64,000 nucleotides of DNA from Elysia chlorotica (taxonomy: Eukaryota > Mollusca > Gastropoda > Plakobranchidae), in assembly GCA_003991915.1 (NCBI GenBank), contig RQTK01000024.1, positions 519,762 to 583,761 on the forward strand, read 5' to 3'. Positions 15,001 through 27,200 of this stretch are shown piece by piece (position 1 is the first letter of the stretch; the number at the start of each line of letters is the position of its first letter). The notes beneath the pieces are model-generated. The model had not been told where the DNA came from. It made no database searches and saw nothing but the letters and a program-made list of their open reading frames with translations. Both the position numbers and the translations under genes were made by a program.

Positions 15001-18000
15001 CAATAATGCACTTTCACCAAAAAGATGATTGAGATCAGTGGTGGATTTACTTTCCAAAAAGTAAAGTTATTCACTCACTCACTCACTCACTATCCTGTGT
15101 TTATTTGTCATCTGCTGCGGGTGTCCCAGGTTCTGGGGTAGGCAGCAGGTGGCCAGCATTTTTGACTCCTAATCTCCATTCTGTCCTGTTTTGTGGGTCA
15201 TTCCGGTCTAGGTTCCAAGACCTCCGGTCACTTCTGACGCATTCAGACCAGGTCTTTCTGGGTCTCCCTCGTCTTCTAACGCATGGCACAGATAAGTTCA
15301 AGGTGTCGTTGATTTTCGAATTTGCACGTGTCACATGTCCAAACCATCTTAAGCGTCTGGTACGCACGGCCTCTGTCACCTCCTGTATTCCAAGCCTATC
15401 AAGCAGCGACTCAATTGGGATCTCGTCGTCTGGCTTGACGCCACAAAACCAACGGATCATGGCCCTGTCATTTCGTCGAAGCCGCTGTAGGTCTGGGGCT
15501 GCAGGTGCCCAGGTTTCACTGCCATGCAGAAGAGCTGATCGGATACAGGTGTTGAAAATTTTCCCGCGTGTCTTGAGGGTTACATGCTTGGAAGTCAGAA
15601 GTGGAAGAAGCTTCTTGAACTTCCCCCAGGCAGTGCAGCATCTGGTGATGATCGCCAACTCGCAGCCGCCTCCAGCACACAGCATGTCGCCAAGATAGCA
15701 GAAGCTGGCCTCCACGTCCAGCATAGCACCATCGACATCCACTTGGGTGAATGGTCTACCATCGATTGGCCTAGCCCGGCCGTTGCATCTGGGGCACACT
15801 TACAATGGATTGTCGGTTAGTCGTCCTATGATGCCTCTGCAGTTCTTGTGTACCCAGAGTCTGCACTGGGAACACTGAATGGAGTTGACCCCAACCCCAC
15901 TCTGGCAGACTGCACATGGGTGCGCTCCAGTGTCTCTGAGAAGATCCAGCCCTGGGCCTGTTACCATGAATTTCGTCTTCCTCATGTTCACCCTCAGGCC
16001 CTTGTTTTCCATCCCTTCCTTCCATGCCTTTAGCTTAGTGATGCATTCTTCCAGTGAGTCCGCGATCACCGCAAGGTCATCTGCGTATAGAAGCTCCCAA
16101 GGTACTCCAGTGCGAAACTCACGAGACAGAGCTTCTAGTATAAGGATGAAAAGCAGCGGGCTGAGGACGGATCCCTGATGCACTCCAACTCCAACACCTA
16201 ACTCTTCGCTGTACTGTCCATTTACGCGCACACTGCTTCTTACATTTGTGTACATTCCCTGAATGACACGTATTGTCCACTCCTCGACACCCATACTCCT
16301 CAACGCCCACCAAAGAACTTTCCTAGGTACACGATCAAAGGCCTTCTCCAGGTCTACAAACGCGATGTACAGTGGCTTGTTTGCAGCGATGTACTTTTCT
16401 TGCAACTGGCGAATGATGAAGATTGCATCAGTTGTGCCGCGTCCAGGTACAAATCCAAACTGCATAGCATCGATGTCCACCATACCACGGATAAAGTTGT
16501 GTATTTTTAGAGAAAAGCTATAAAACTTCATGCTTCACCTGGTCAGTCAGCTTAAGACCTCGATAATTTCCTCGGTCGAGGGCATCACCTTTACCCTTGT
16601 AGAGGTTCAGGATGTAGCTCTCCTCCCAGTCCTTTGGAATCTCTCCGTTGATAAAGACAACCTCAGCCAATTGTCTTAACATCTCTAAACCCTCCTCACC
16701 TGCAGCTTTCAGCATCTCAGCTATGATGCCAGAGGGGCCTGCAGCTTTGCCACACTTCATTTTGCTGAGAGCTTTGCGGATATGATCCACAGTGATAGGT
16801 GGGGGAGGACCCTCCACAGGAGCCAAATCGGGCAGAAGATCACTGGGCCACTCAAATTCAACGTTCAAGAGTCTTGCATAGTGCTCGACCCAGGCCTTCA
16901 TCTTGTCCTCGTCATTCAGAGATAGTTCTCCAGCATCGTTTCTGACACACTTCTCCCCTACAACGTCCTGGTTTTTCCTGTCCATTTGTTTTGCTAACTT
17001 GTAGATACTGCCATCATTGGGAGAGATATCTGCAAACTGCTCCTTCTCTGCTTCTGACCTAGCATAAGTTTGTTTGTTTGTTTCTCTGTAAAAAAAAATA
17101 ACAACAACCATATATCATAAGAGTTAATATTTGGGGGAAGGGAAGAACAAAATAAAGTTGTTACATAATTTTTCTCTTTGTTCACGGCACTCCAATTGAC
17201 CAATAGCAGCATTTTAGTTCAGCTAGACCGAGGCGCTCAACTAAAATGTACTAGCTCCATGTGTTATGAATATGAGATATAAATGAAAAGAAGAAATAAT
17301 TTCAAAAGATTCTGATAGAATATGAATAGAGACAAACGGAAATAATTTTTTAATCTGTGAGTCTCTCTTGTGATCTCTTTGAGCTGACCTTACATACGTG
17401 AAATAAGTAAAAAAACAAATATGAAGAAAAAAAAATAAACAGCAAACTCACCACCGCTGTCATCCTCATCTGATATATCCTCTTCAACCTGTAAATGAAA
17501 ACAAACAAACAAAAAATATATAAAGTTTTAGATATAAGTGCCTAAGCATTTCTTAATCTCATTGCGCAAAACTACTGGATCCTCAAAAGACTGTTCAGAT
17601 TGGACACCAAAGATGTCTAATGAAACGGTCCCATCAAGAAGCTAACAACAAAAAGATCACCCATTTATAACATTTGTAGATGTCAAGCAATCTTTTTTAT
17701 TACACATGGTAAGAAAAGAATCAGGTGGAACATAAATGACAACTGGAATGATTGAAGGGAAGCACTCCAGGGGTAAATAACAAAGATATAGGACAGACTA
17801 AGAAAATAGCTCAAAATAGGCTCAGTGAAGCAGGCATTGAAAGCAGCAAAGAATCAGTAAGTGTATAACTTTGTTAAAACATAATACTTTTTGAAGTTAC
17901 TCTAAAAATCATACATTAAGAAGAATTTTGGATCTACATTTTAAAAATGTGTATGGGAGCAATATTCAATGAAAACACTGCTTGCATCTTAGAATAAAGA

Positions 18001-19109
18001 CAGTAGAATCAACAATTAGACAAAAAAACCTGCATCTAAAACATAAATTACACACAATGCAATAGGCGGGTGATAGTTGGAATAAATAGCAGCACAAAAA
18101 ACTCACACAAAAAACAAACAAAAACACACACAATACCTAATACGATCATGGTGGGTAACAATTCTAATTTGACAGATACTTTTGAAAAAGAGATGTTTTC
18201 TAAAAAGGGACTCACTAGAGATTGATATAATTGAAAGAGGTAGAGAGTTCCAAAAAGTAGGGCCAGCTTTGGAAAAGGATCGATCTCCATATGATAAAAA
18301 AAATCAGATCCTAATCTAGAACCCCTGAGGTAGACATAGGCTGACCAAAATGGCAAAATACACTTTTAAAAGGAGAATTGAAGAAAATTTAAAGACACCT
18401 GGTGGAATAACTGGATATGAGATGCCAAAACCATGTGAGTTCTAAAGGTGGTCTACATTGTGACACAACGCTACCAGAGGAATCAGGAAATCTGTAAAAT
18501 TGATTTTAAGATACAATGTTTAATTCATTTTTCTTTCTTCCTATTCTCCCAACCATGCATTGACTTCCTCAGTTCCTGAGTCAATAATAATAATAATAAT
18601 AATATATGCCCATAGATTTAAGTTCTGTCTTCTTTGATCTAGGCGTCAATACTATGAAAGTCTATCGTCTCAATAGCTATGGGAAGTACACAAACATTTT
18701 TTATGTTTTTAGGTAACCAATCCCTTGACAGATGATTAGATTTAAATAAAAGTTAGCCTAGAGATAGATCTAGTGACATATTACATGTAAAACCTATAGA
18801 GCGTCTATGGTACGTATGAGTAACTAAGGGTTTTTAGCTTCAGCATCATTAATCTATCAGCACATTTAGCTGGGTCTTGTGTAAAGTTCTTTTGTCATTT
18901 ACATTTTACTGAGTCTAGTGAATCATTACGATTCTCTTGCCAAACCCTCTGGCCTCCCAAAACACTGAACAAGCGTACCAAAATTTACAAAAATTGGTGT
19001 GCCTGATAAAGCCTCTAAATATTATATTTAATTATATTGTGTTGCGACTCACATCAACTCCGTTATCCATTTTGCCATCATCATCATTTTCACTCAAAGT
19101 ATTCCCCAT
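1..19109 (-). CDS. ZZEF1: ZZEF1 orthologue, 5' part (26 exons, 3' end outside window)
   Basis: Spliced by eye from GT/AG sites with phases that agree at every junction. Exons in order: 19109-19053, 17488-17452, 14558-14458, 13875-13804, 13309-13100, 12816-12693, 11879-11774, 10926-10867, 10568-10422, 10085-10033, 9473-9395, 9117-8986, 8572-8453, 7971-7862, 7492-7412, 7100-6972, 6170-6085, 5927-5872, 5570-5463, 4665-4603, 4234-4192, 3801-3613, 2759-2658, 1854-1748, 1405-1291, 25-1. Total 2512 nt, about 837 codons, against roughly 2960 residues in the human protein, so the CUB-like and ZZ-finger parts lie to the left. Recognised from memory of vertebrate ZZEF1: MGN start, EF-hand, then a DOC/APC10-like domain with FWQSDGAARSHWIR and RCHVDGCDTRIHG. 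ZZ fingers of the family bind histone H3 tails. The role of the N-terminal half is less clear. Least certain: the acceptor of exon 3 (chosen to keep phase) and exon 26. Confidence 0.9.
1291..9117 (-). CDS. ZZEF1: ZZEF1 exons 12-25, post-DOC region
   Basis: Fourteen exons downstream of the DOC domain. Recognisable family stretches are VTVMDASALWYLQMLTS-like sequence in exon 12 (9117-8986), YMPPLVLSPSSPDKPVFLS in exon 13, VVLALNLARGSVSALCNLI in exon 14, KRGLVFVYNA in exon 18 and LQYIIIKFLEPRHETATRIG in exon 22 (3801-3613). Exon 16 (7100-6972) is a Gly/Ser-rich linker and looks least conserved. Exon 24 (1854-1748) was found because the phase between exons 23 and 25 did not fit without it. It encodes LKAQIDFLDLSDLNLTQLWD and restores the frame. 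Confidence 0.85.
4865..5055. repeat. Dispersed AT-rich repeat copy in ZZEF1 intron 19
   Basis: Starts TTTTCACATCGCAAAATTTAAG and shows the same order of short blocks as 26760-26985 (CACATCGCA, ATTTAAG, GGTGTGCAGA, GCATTG). Both look like diverged copies of one dispersed family, perhaps a MITE because CACATCGC reappears inverted near the right end of the second copy. Matched by eye. Confidence 0.35.
9395..11879 (-). CDS. ZZEF1: ZZEF1 exons 7-11, DOC/APC10-like domain
   Basis: Exons 11879-11774, 10926-10867, 10568-10422, 10085-10033 and 9473-9395 give about residues 201-349. The beta-sandwich signature is clear: SSVEVSSNNSEA, FWQSDGAARSHWIR, HLSIGVHSSDESYMPE, GRVVLLRNMKVHHPY and INIKRCHVDGCDTRIHG. 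DOC domains are best known from APC10, where they assist substrate and co-activator binding. ZZEF1 is one of several unrelated large proteins that carry one. The intron between exons 7 and 8 contains a LINE remnant. Confidence 0.88.
9691..9963. repeat. ZZEF1: Two-copy local tandem duplication in ZZEF1 intron 10
   Basis: The block beginning AGAGCATTGCA with TTCTTAAAGACAATAAATG and ending CAGATACACA occurs at 9691-9826 and again at 9827-9963. Period is about 136 bp and the copies have diverged by substitutions and small indels. No coding content. Confidence 0.8.
11254..11670 (-). mobile_element. Internally deleted non-LTR retrotransposon remnant (endonuclease start joined to 3' end)
   Basis: On the minus strand, from about 11668, the frame reads HADEGNPPDCWKGKGEY and then IATWNVRSMSSGKPDNI, the first strand of an APE-type endonuclease domain as found in RTE-like LINEs. 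After a stop (about 11480) the sequence changes to a stretch resembling a LINE C-terminus (GRPTRLNNDISNWLQRRP) and ends in a short ATC repeat tail at 11254-11264. Nearly the whole endonuclease and all of the reverse transcriptase are missing. The copy lies in ZZEF1 intron 7 in the same orientation as the gene. Confidence 0.65.
11889..11982. repeat. ZZEF1: 45-bp direct duplication at the acceptor side of ZZEF1 intron 6
   Basis: The unit with GAAAACCTTTCATA and TATGGATCATAAAATATCA occurs twice head to tail, about 10 bp from the exon 7 acceptor (TTCCTTGCAG). It duplicates the region where branch point and pyrimidine tract would lie. Confidence 0.8.
13100..13309 (-). CDS. ZZEF1: ZZEF1 exon 5, EF-hand exon
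   Basis: A 70-codon, phase 0-0 exon with TTCTGCAG acceptor and GTTAGT donor. It holds one EF-hand loop, FDCDGSGVADVQT, at about residues 94-106. Calcium ligand positions 1, 3 and 5 are Asp, Asp and Ser, but position 12, normally Glu, is Thr. The human protein as I recall it also lacks Glu there, so weak or no calcium binding may be a family trait. The preceding exon (13875-13804) supplies the first helix. Confidence 0.85.
15083..17092 (-). mobile_element. 5'-truncated non-LTR retrotransposon (LINE) with reverse transcriptase and PHD-like finger
   Basis: The minus strand encodes, in order: a linker ending IYKLAKQM; KAAGPSGIIAEMLKAAG; FVDLEKAFDRVPR; HQGSVLSPLLF; the YADDLAVIAD catalytic box; a PHD-like Cys/His finger (CAVC..CSQC..WVHKNC..CPRC); and a C-terminal region with LRWFGHVTR and RRRGRPRKTW. 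The stop is at 15101. The upstream endonuclease is absent, so it is a 5'-truncated copy. It is broken by a frameshift near 16520-16545, just before VDIDAMQFGF, and by an in-frame TAA at 15800-15802 inside the finger. A GAGT-type tetranucleotide tail follows the 3' end (15063-15085). It sits in ZZEF1 intron 2, same orientation as the gene. Clade assignment (RTE-like) is uncertain. Confidence 0.92.
17489..19052. other. ZZEF1 intron 1, no gene seen
   Basis: GT/AG bounded intron. Apart from the AAT repeat I see no coding similarity or structured element. Confidence 0.6.
18583..18605. repeat. (AAT)n microsatellite
   Basis: Seven AAT units in ZZEF1 intron 1. Confidence 0.85.
19053..19109 (-). CDS. 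ZZEF1: ZZEF1 coding exon 1 with start codon
   Basis: Encodes MGNTLSENDDDGKMDNGVD and ends in phase 0 at a GTGAGT donor. This ATG is chosen because known ZZEF1 proteins also begin MGN, although the frame stays open upstream to another ATG at about 19223. Gly2 with Asn3 and Ser6 fits the N-myristoylation pattern (inference). Exon 2 (17488-17452) continues the acidic stretch as VEEDISDEDDSG. Confidence 0.8.
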
Positions 19110-21218
19110 TTTCGAAAATTCATTTGGGTTCCCAGAGTCTCGAAGACAGGCTTCCCTGTTGACTTCAGTCTGAGCCTGACATAAGAAAGTATCTTTAGAA
19201 GGTCTGAGCCTTAGACCTGACAATTATCGTCCTAACTCTGTTCTTAGAAAATGGGTTGGCCTAGAGCTCTCTTGGAGTTAACTTTTCTCAAGAACAACCG
19301 GAAGTTATTTATTAAGAGTTAATGTATGTGTCAAAATAATCTCAGTATCTCATTTAGATTATACAACACTATGACAAGCCTGTTTTCTATCGATGCATAC
19401 TTGATCGAGACCTATAATGGGAGAATAAATAATAGAGCGGAAAAAAACATCACGATCGGGAGCAAGACAACATAATGGGAGAATAAATAATAGAGCCAAA
19501 AAAAAAACAAACATCACAATCGGGAGCACGACAACCACCACATTTTCAAGACGAGATATTGAATGCTATACTCTTAGACACCCAGATATTGTGGGTTCCT
19601 TCAACGAAATACCATAACATTTGGCCTTTCAAGTTCACGTTATATTCATGTTCTTCTTACACGTTGTTCTCGGTTTGCACTTATGAATGTGGTGACTTTT
19701 ATGTTATATTTTTTCTTTATCAAAACGTTTATTTTGAAATCTTTGATATGCTTGGATCACCTGGGCTCATCTGGGCTCTTCTGTAACGTGATTCTTATAT
19801 TATATAAATAATCATACAATGCAGTTGGATCCTTTCGAGAAAAAAAAAGACCTTCTATGAGTATTATGAATTATTTAAACAAGCCATATTAGCCTAACGT
19901 CATACGAAATAACCTCCTATGAATCCCCACATGGTATGCTGGGAGTTCATACACTTTGAGTTGATTAGAAAAGGAGGCATAAATTTAAATGCCTGCTTAG
20001 GGACTTTTATCACTGAAGGATACCATTTGCTTTGGGAAGATGATGCTATATTTCTTCCTCGTTGTTAGTAGCATATTAATTTCCTACCGTACAATTGTAT
20101 GACAAAGCTTTTTTTTTGTTTATGGAATACTTTAAATTATGTTTATGAAGACGTCGGATACATTTTAATGGAAAATAATGCATGTTTCTGGTTTTGTTTA
20201 AAGGATACCAGATCGTCAGGCATGAGAAGTCGGTAGGATACCAATACAGAAAAAACGCAGACTATGACATAATATAAGTGGCAAATTAGTGCGCATAATT
20301 ATCTGACAAGTTTTAATAGTGGAATGTTTATTGATAGACATATGCTTACATGTTTAAATCTTTATTGGAAAGTATAAGGATTCAGTACTTAATAATCAAC
20401 ACAGTCATGAACTGGTTTGACTATAAATTAGCATCAGGTATAATTCTATGTGATATAAGTTATCGTCACAAATAGTTTTCGTAAAAGGGTGTTTTCGCAA
20501 ACACAATTATTCCAAGATTATTTTGGGGAATATATGTTATAGAATAGTTTTTCAGGCATCGTATGAGAAAGTGTGTATATTCGATTATTTAAAAGTTAAG
20601 GGCTTAAAGGTTAATGTCTGGGACTTCTATTCAGCCACGGAGTCTACCAAACGTGTTAGATTAGCTCATATTGTAAGCATACCAAACTGTGGTCTAAAAT
20701 GTTCCTTTAAACCATTTAAAAACACTAAGATCTGAATCTAAAAAGCATATTTTCTGAGCGTCACCATTAAACACAGAGGAACTATTAATTGGAACCTTCT
20801 CTTAAATCTAAAATCAGTGCTGTATACTATTAGATCAATGTAGACCAATTGTATAATCTGTGGTGTAGACAATATTCGAACTCACTAGGTTACTATTAAT
20901 TAGAACATAGTCCTCAACGCACACTAAACAACATCGAACTGATAGATCGCCATGACTTCGGGATTGTGGCAAAGTTCAAAATGCATAAAAAAAAGGACAT
21001 AAATAATACTTTGTTGACTTTGCTACCCTACAAATGGTCTGACACAGTAATTAAATGTTTAAGTTAAATAGGTAAATAAAATTATGATAGTAAAGACAAC
21101 AGCAACAGCAGCAATGACAACAACCACAACAAAACAGCAACAAAGAACGATAACAACAACAGTAGTATTAGTAGTTTGGAAGTTATAATAACCTTAATTA
21201 GTTTCCAACCCAAACAAC
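19110..21218. other. Intergenic region upstream of ZZEF1, probable promoter side
   Basis: Must contain the ZZEF1 promoter and 5' UTR. I cannot place a transcription start. The only structured element is a two-copy 58-bp duplication at 19416-19531. The rest is AT-rich without readable open frames. Confidence 0.5.
19416..19531. repeat. Two-copy 58-bp tandem duplication
   Basis: The unit AATGGGAGAATAAATAATAG followed by an A tract and CATCAC.ATCGGGAGCA occurs at 19416 and 19474, with minor differences. Confidence 0.85.
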
Positions 21219-21243
21219 ATGGCTGCCCCTGCGAAATCTAAAG
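21219..21243 (+). CDS. Candidate first coding exon of an unknown divergent gene
   Basis: ATGGCTGCCCCTGCGAAATC with a good start context (AACATGG) encodes MAAPAKSK and runs straight into a GTAGGC donor. Its richness in G and C stands out from the surroundings. I could not find a downstream exon that continues the frame convincingly. The strong splice-bounded segment at 28545-28570 would bring a stop after seven codons. May be chance. Confidence 0.25.
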
Positions 21244-24200
21244 GTAGGCAGACTTGTTCGAGCACATTCTTGTGTTTTTCGGGTAATAACACAATTAATA
21301 ACCTTATTTGAGTTATGTTTTGCTTAATACTAGAAAATACATTTAAACTATATTTAAAAACTGTTGCTACCGAAAGAAACACAGAAGAGATGAAGCATTG
21401 AGGCGGGGAGCATTCTCTACACACACAAAAATACAGCCTGACGCCATTGCACATCAGTACAGGCACTCTATGGATAGGACATATTCGCCAATTCAATCTG
21501 CCGGTGAATATTTCATTTTGTTTAAAAGTTTGCGGGTGCATACTGTAAACAGTACTATTTTCATAATTTAACTATCACTAAACTTAGCTATAGAGGTATG
21601 TGCATGACCCAATACAGTTTAAAACAAGAAACATGTTTGTGCTTGTATTAAAATCAAACCCCAAATATAGATCTAGATCTATATGATTATTAATTAATAA
21701 ACTTTACACATACTAATAATATACTAGGGCTTTTAGCTTTACTTTTTGGACGACATTGCCATACTATGCTTAAATTAATCTAGCTGCGATTTTAAAATTA
21801 GCCCATAATATTTTTAAATAGCTAGGCCTGTGTGATCAATGTGATACAACACCCAATCAATTGAACCATACTGATATAGTGAAACATTTTGAAAGCCTTC
21901 AAAAGACAGTTTAACACACACACAAAAATTCAAGGAGAGTAGAGAATTTGCTTATTGGATATACCATGTGTAGTTTTTTAAGTGCAATACTTTAGTTTCA
22001 GATATTCATGAGTGGGATCATTTTTAGAGACACTAAATATTATTGATGTCTAATCTTAAGCTTTCATGCAGTCCTATATCATTTACTAAACTTAATAATT
22101 TTCTAGATGCCTCTTCTTAGTTCATTGATTCTTTTCAAAATATGAAAATGAAATTTTAAAGGGGCTGGATGGGACCAGATAAACAAAGCTCAAAGGATTA
22201 CTGACGGATCTGTAGTAAGTTAAAATAAAATCATTTTTCTTCAGAATAAGCAAGAAACCATTAGGAATTAAGACTATTTTCACAAAGAGTATACCAACTC
22301 CTTCATCCTGGGGAAAATGCCAATGGGACGTCATTGTAAACCTTGTCTTATTTTCTCATGCTTGCGTTTGCTATTTTTAATCTGCTGTTTGGGCTTTTTT
22401 TTCTCATAATTTATGATCCTGAAAAAGAAAATTTAACAACATACTGTTAGTTGCACTTACAGGCCATTGAATTTCTTAATGAAGGATTGAATTAATCTTA
22501 TTATTTTACAATAAACTAAGAATTCTTATGATATGGTGCCGTGTGTGCATGAAAATTTTGGAGGCTTAACAAAAATTATTTTTAATTTTTATAACTCTTA
22601 GATCTACACTTTGTAATAGTGTTTAATGAATGGTTTTGAGAAGAAGAAAAAAAAACATAATACTTGCTTCTTAATACTGACTCAGAGATTGAATCAATGA
22701 AAGGCTATTTATTATTACGAGATTCTCTTGAAAGTGAGTAAATGTGACGAGAGTCCACAGCCTGACAATATTATTAATACAGGGTCTTGGAGTCTCAAGT
22801 TACCCAACTTACTGAACCTAGCCTGACTTTACTTTCATATGATCTATTAAGAAATGTACAAGTTAGTGTTTATTGGAAAAATGTAATGGTACTCAGTGTG
22901 CATTTAACTAATTACAAGTTGATCTGGTCTCATTTTCATTGTCAGTGAGATGCTTTTTAATGAGCCTATGATTTGCTTATTATTGCATACATTTAAGGCA
23001 CACAAGTGAAGCCTGCTTTAAATTTAAGTAAACAGCTACAATTATGTGTTGTTGTTATTTTTATGTCTACTAGATCAGGGGAAGAGAATTTCCTTATATA
23101 ATAGTATCTTGCAATGACTATGTTTGACAAATGTTTGATATAAGGAGGTTACAGGTAAGAAAGAGAAGGGAGAGATGTTAAGGTAGGCAGGTTTTTAATC
23201 TTTAGAGTGTTGTAACACAAGCCTGAAGCACAGCTGCAAAAATCATTCAGAGGGGCCATAGTTTCTCCTGCTAAGACCAAACCAAAGCAAAGGGTGGTTC
23301 TGCCTCATATAATACTCCACTCACTAGTGTACTTCCAGATCCCATTTCCGTCCCTTTATTTTCCCTGCCATTAAAAATCGTAAGATCTTTGGAGAAGCAA
23401 ACTGTGGTATATGTAGGCGAAGACGACAATTGGCTACGTTTCTTTGGAACCCAGCAATCTTAAATAACTTTCTAATGCTACTCATAGTCTGAAAAAAAAA
23501 TTCAATTTGGTTAGTTTCACATCACCTTTGTCATGAGAATTAGATTAGTGATTAATTTACAATCCAGCCTCAATCTTGACGGTTAATTGGGTTGGTCTAT
23601 GGGTGTTTCAATATGATTCGATATCTCCCGCCCGATATCTGGTGCTCGAAGTCCATTTTACACAATGTGGTGTCCAGATATTTCCAAACAATTCTGAGCC
23701 TAGCCAATACTTTAGGCAACAGATTACATACATTTGATAAGCAGCTTAACTAATGACTTTTTAATGATCATTTTAGTTTTTTTACAGGTTGTTATTTTCA
23801 TAATGTACCACTATTAAGTATCGTAATTACTAGTTATAAACTGAAAAGACTAACATTGATTTACACTTTAAGATAATTATGGAAAATTTTACTATGGTGA
23901 GTTCAGCTTGACACTATTCATAAAAGTAAATGTACCTTTTTTAATGCACATATGCAACTAAACCTACTAAATATAAACTTGCATATACATGCCAAATTTA
24001 AATGATAAATGCTTAAGTCATTGCCATGCAAGTGGTTTATATAACTCTCGGTTAGCGATGTTTAGCCAAGTGAAGCTAGCCAGTGTTAATTTCCAACATT
24101 CCTCTAAACAACACTACAAACACAATACGCTCTTGCTGCTGCCTTTACTTCCTTAGATTTAAGTGTATGGATCATGCAATCTCATAAATTTTGTTTGCAT

Positions 24201-27200
24201 TTGCTTTATTAAAACTAATTTCAGATGTAGCTACTAGTTTCTCATTAAATGTTATAATAATGTAATCTAGACTTTATTTTGTAACAGTAGAAGGGATATT
24301 TCTACACTGACTACATTTATTTTAAAAAATAACATTCTGTTAAAAAATATTCATCAAAACTTATTTAGACAGATTAGAAATGGCTACAAATTAGTACTTT
24401 ATAAAAGTATATATACCTTTTTAAACTTTTTGAAAGCTTTTGAAAAAAAACACAAAAAAACACCAGAGCAGACACTGAGATCGTGATTGAATTGGCATGA
24501 AAGAAAAGTGAAGCATTCACTCAATGATTAATGAGAGGCTTTTTTTATTGTTTGAGAGTAAAATAAACTGAGCGATAAACCCAGTGACAGAGAACTTAGA
24601 CTGCTAACAGCTCCTTAAATAAAGTTACTGAATTCATTTTGAGCTTCCTACAAACCCTAGTCATGTTCTTCAGATAGATATGTACTGGTAAGAGACACAT
24701 TTGACTTGAGATTATAATTAGGAATTTTCGCAGCTTAAAATTAAGCAAATATTCTATGAAGAACCCAATAGAGTGAAAACGAGGAATTTAATTTAAACCT
24801 TGTTATAATAAATTCGAAGTTTCAACTCATAAAGAGAATCTTATTGACGTCACAAAGTTTACTTGTCTTTCACATTACTGTATCTCCTTTTAAGAACTTT
24901 GAGGCCTTTATGAAATTGCCTGCTACTTTTCCCTTTAGTAAATTGAGAAAAATACATTTCTCTAATTATTACCCTTCTGAGTAAGATATTTTTAGTAAGA
25001 CTTTTATGAATTGAGTGTGAGATGAGATGTGACTTTTTTTATTTGTATAGTCACCTTCAATTATTTAATTATATATAAATAATTATATGAGTTATGTGTT
25101 CAAAAATATTGTTTGACAAAAAACAAAACAAAACAAACAAACAAACAAAAACACCTGAAAAAATCTACAAACTTTCATTTAAATACAATTTTAAGCTGCC
25201 CATGAGATACAATCCTTGAACTATAATTATGCGTGTCACTTCCCTTGCCGTTGGTGGCTATGTTAAAATGGCTCCTCTTCTTCTTCTTCTTCTTAACTTT
25301 TCATGCATTGTCAAAATACATCATTGAAAATTTTTTATTCTTATTGTGAACTGAGAGTATACTTAAATTGAATAACAGATGATTATGTCCTATTGAGGAT
25401 ATGCTTTCTCTTCATAACTACTGTTCATATTTATTTTATTTTTAATAGATAAAGATTAACTAGCTTGCTTCTGACGACTTTTTTTGACAAACGTTAAAAA
25501 TAATTGTATCTTATGATAGATGTTTGCCATCTTTCGAGTTCATGGTTGTAATAAATTTAATGCTGGATTTATGATACATTTCGTATAGATATAAAAGAGA
25601 GCATACTGCAATACATGTTTGTCAAATTTATACTAAAAGTTTTGATGCAGAATTTTTTAAACTCATCATTAATTGTCCAAACAGAAGATCACAGGACATA
25701 TATTTTGTGAAGATTTAATTAACATGTTTGGATGTTACCACAGAAAAAAAAGGTGGTAGAAAAGGTACTTAAGCACTCGAGGGATTTCAGAGTTTAACAA
25801 TAATTAAGCGTATTACCTCCCTTGGTATTGAATACGTTGATCTTTGTAAGAGAGTAGTTCCGCCATTGTTTAACGTCTCCCTACAAATTCCATACCGCTA
25901 TAGGTATTTAAGTTGAAATGGCCTTTCTATTTTATTTATTCTTTGATTAAAGGTTTTCCTTGATCATGTTAAATGCATTTACAGTCAGCTCTGTTGAAGT
26001 CCATCTGCGACGTTGTTGTTGTTGTTTTTTTTATTATGAGTCGGTTACATTATTCTCTTTTTTTTTTTTAAACAGAATACACTACATTTGATCATTGTGC
26101 AATCGACATGCTGCTATTTTTGCAAATATGAGATCCCCCTTTATAAAAATTTAATATTGATTTTTTGAATGATCAAAGTAAAGGGCTTAGATCGGGAAAG
26201 AAAACCGTTGATGTAACCACATTTTTTTTTATCAAAAATACATTTGTGTGTTGTTGTTTTTGTTGTTGTTTTTTTTGCGGCACATAAGCCGCATAATACA
26301 ATGTACTTGTGTATTTATTGCACTAGAAAATGACGCTCATAATCCAGTCGATATCTATAGCTTTTTAAAGATATTATCATTTATGCTTTTTTATAACCCA
26401 ATAGATGGGCTTTTGTTTTAAAGTTAACCAGTTATAGATTAAATGCACACTGCTAAATGGGAGCTATGAAAATATCGATACACCTCAAGGCTGTGTTCTT
26501 TTTTTTTTTCAAGATTGAGGAGGGGGGGGGGGGGGGAAGGGTAGCAGCACGTAAAATTACCAGACGTTAGTTTTGAACCCCGTAGACGTGGTTTTCCTTG
26601 GGAACCCAGAAGTTGTAAAACTAGGAGAAAGCTTATGGTGAAGTCCCAGATCTGATCATTTCTGCGCTAATATGGGCATGTGGCTAAGCGTACATACTTC
26701 ATGACCTCTCATGCTTGTGGGTATCTATCTCACTTACTGAAAGCCCATCCTTGGTTTAACATTTTCACATCGCATGATTTAAGCCCATTAATTGCGTGCA
26801 CATTATTTTAATTTTTCTTAAATTTGCGAATACTTTGTATTTATAAAAAGTGAAAGCTTTGATTTTTTTTTTTTTATAATTTCGAGGTGTGCAGATCAAT
26901 ATCAAGACGTGCTAGCACGAGAGCATTGTCAATGTGCACAATATGACTGTGCCGACTTTTGACTGAGCGATGTGGTTTAAGTTCGATACAATAGATCTTA
27001 TTATACACGTCCTGTGAACTTTTCATTTTTACCATTTAAGAAAGAAAACATAAGAACAGCGAGGCTTGGTTTATTAATTCTTGTTGGTTTTTTTTTCCTT
27101 TTCTTCTCATGAAACATAATGTTTCTCGGTCGTTTTGGTCAAATTTTGTACCCTTCTCTTACTAATCGTCAATAAGAAACCCATTACATTCACAAGTCAT

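Noticed and set aside
14988-15045. Exon-like stretch STTDLNHLFGESALLRAAA on the minus strand
   Set aside because: Phases with exons 2 and 3 do not fit, and the acceptor is poor.
15105-15698. 197-codon plus-strand frame
   Set aside because: Antisense of the LINE C-terminal region.
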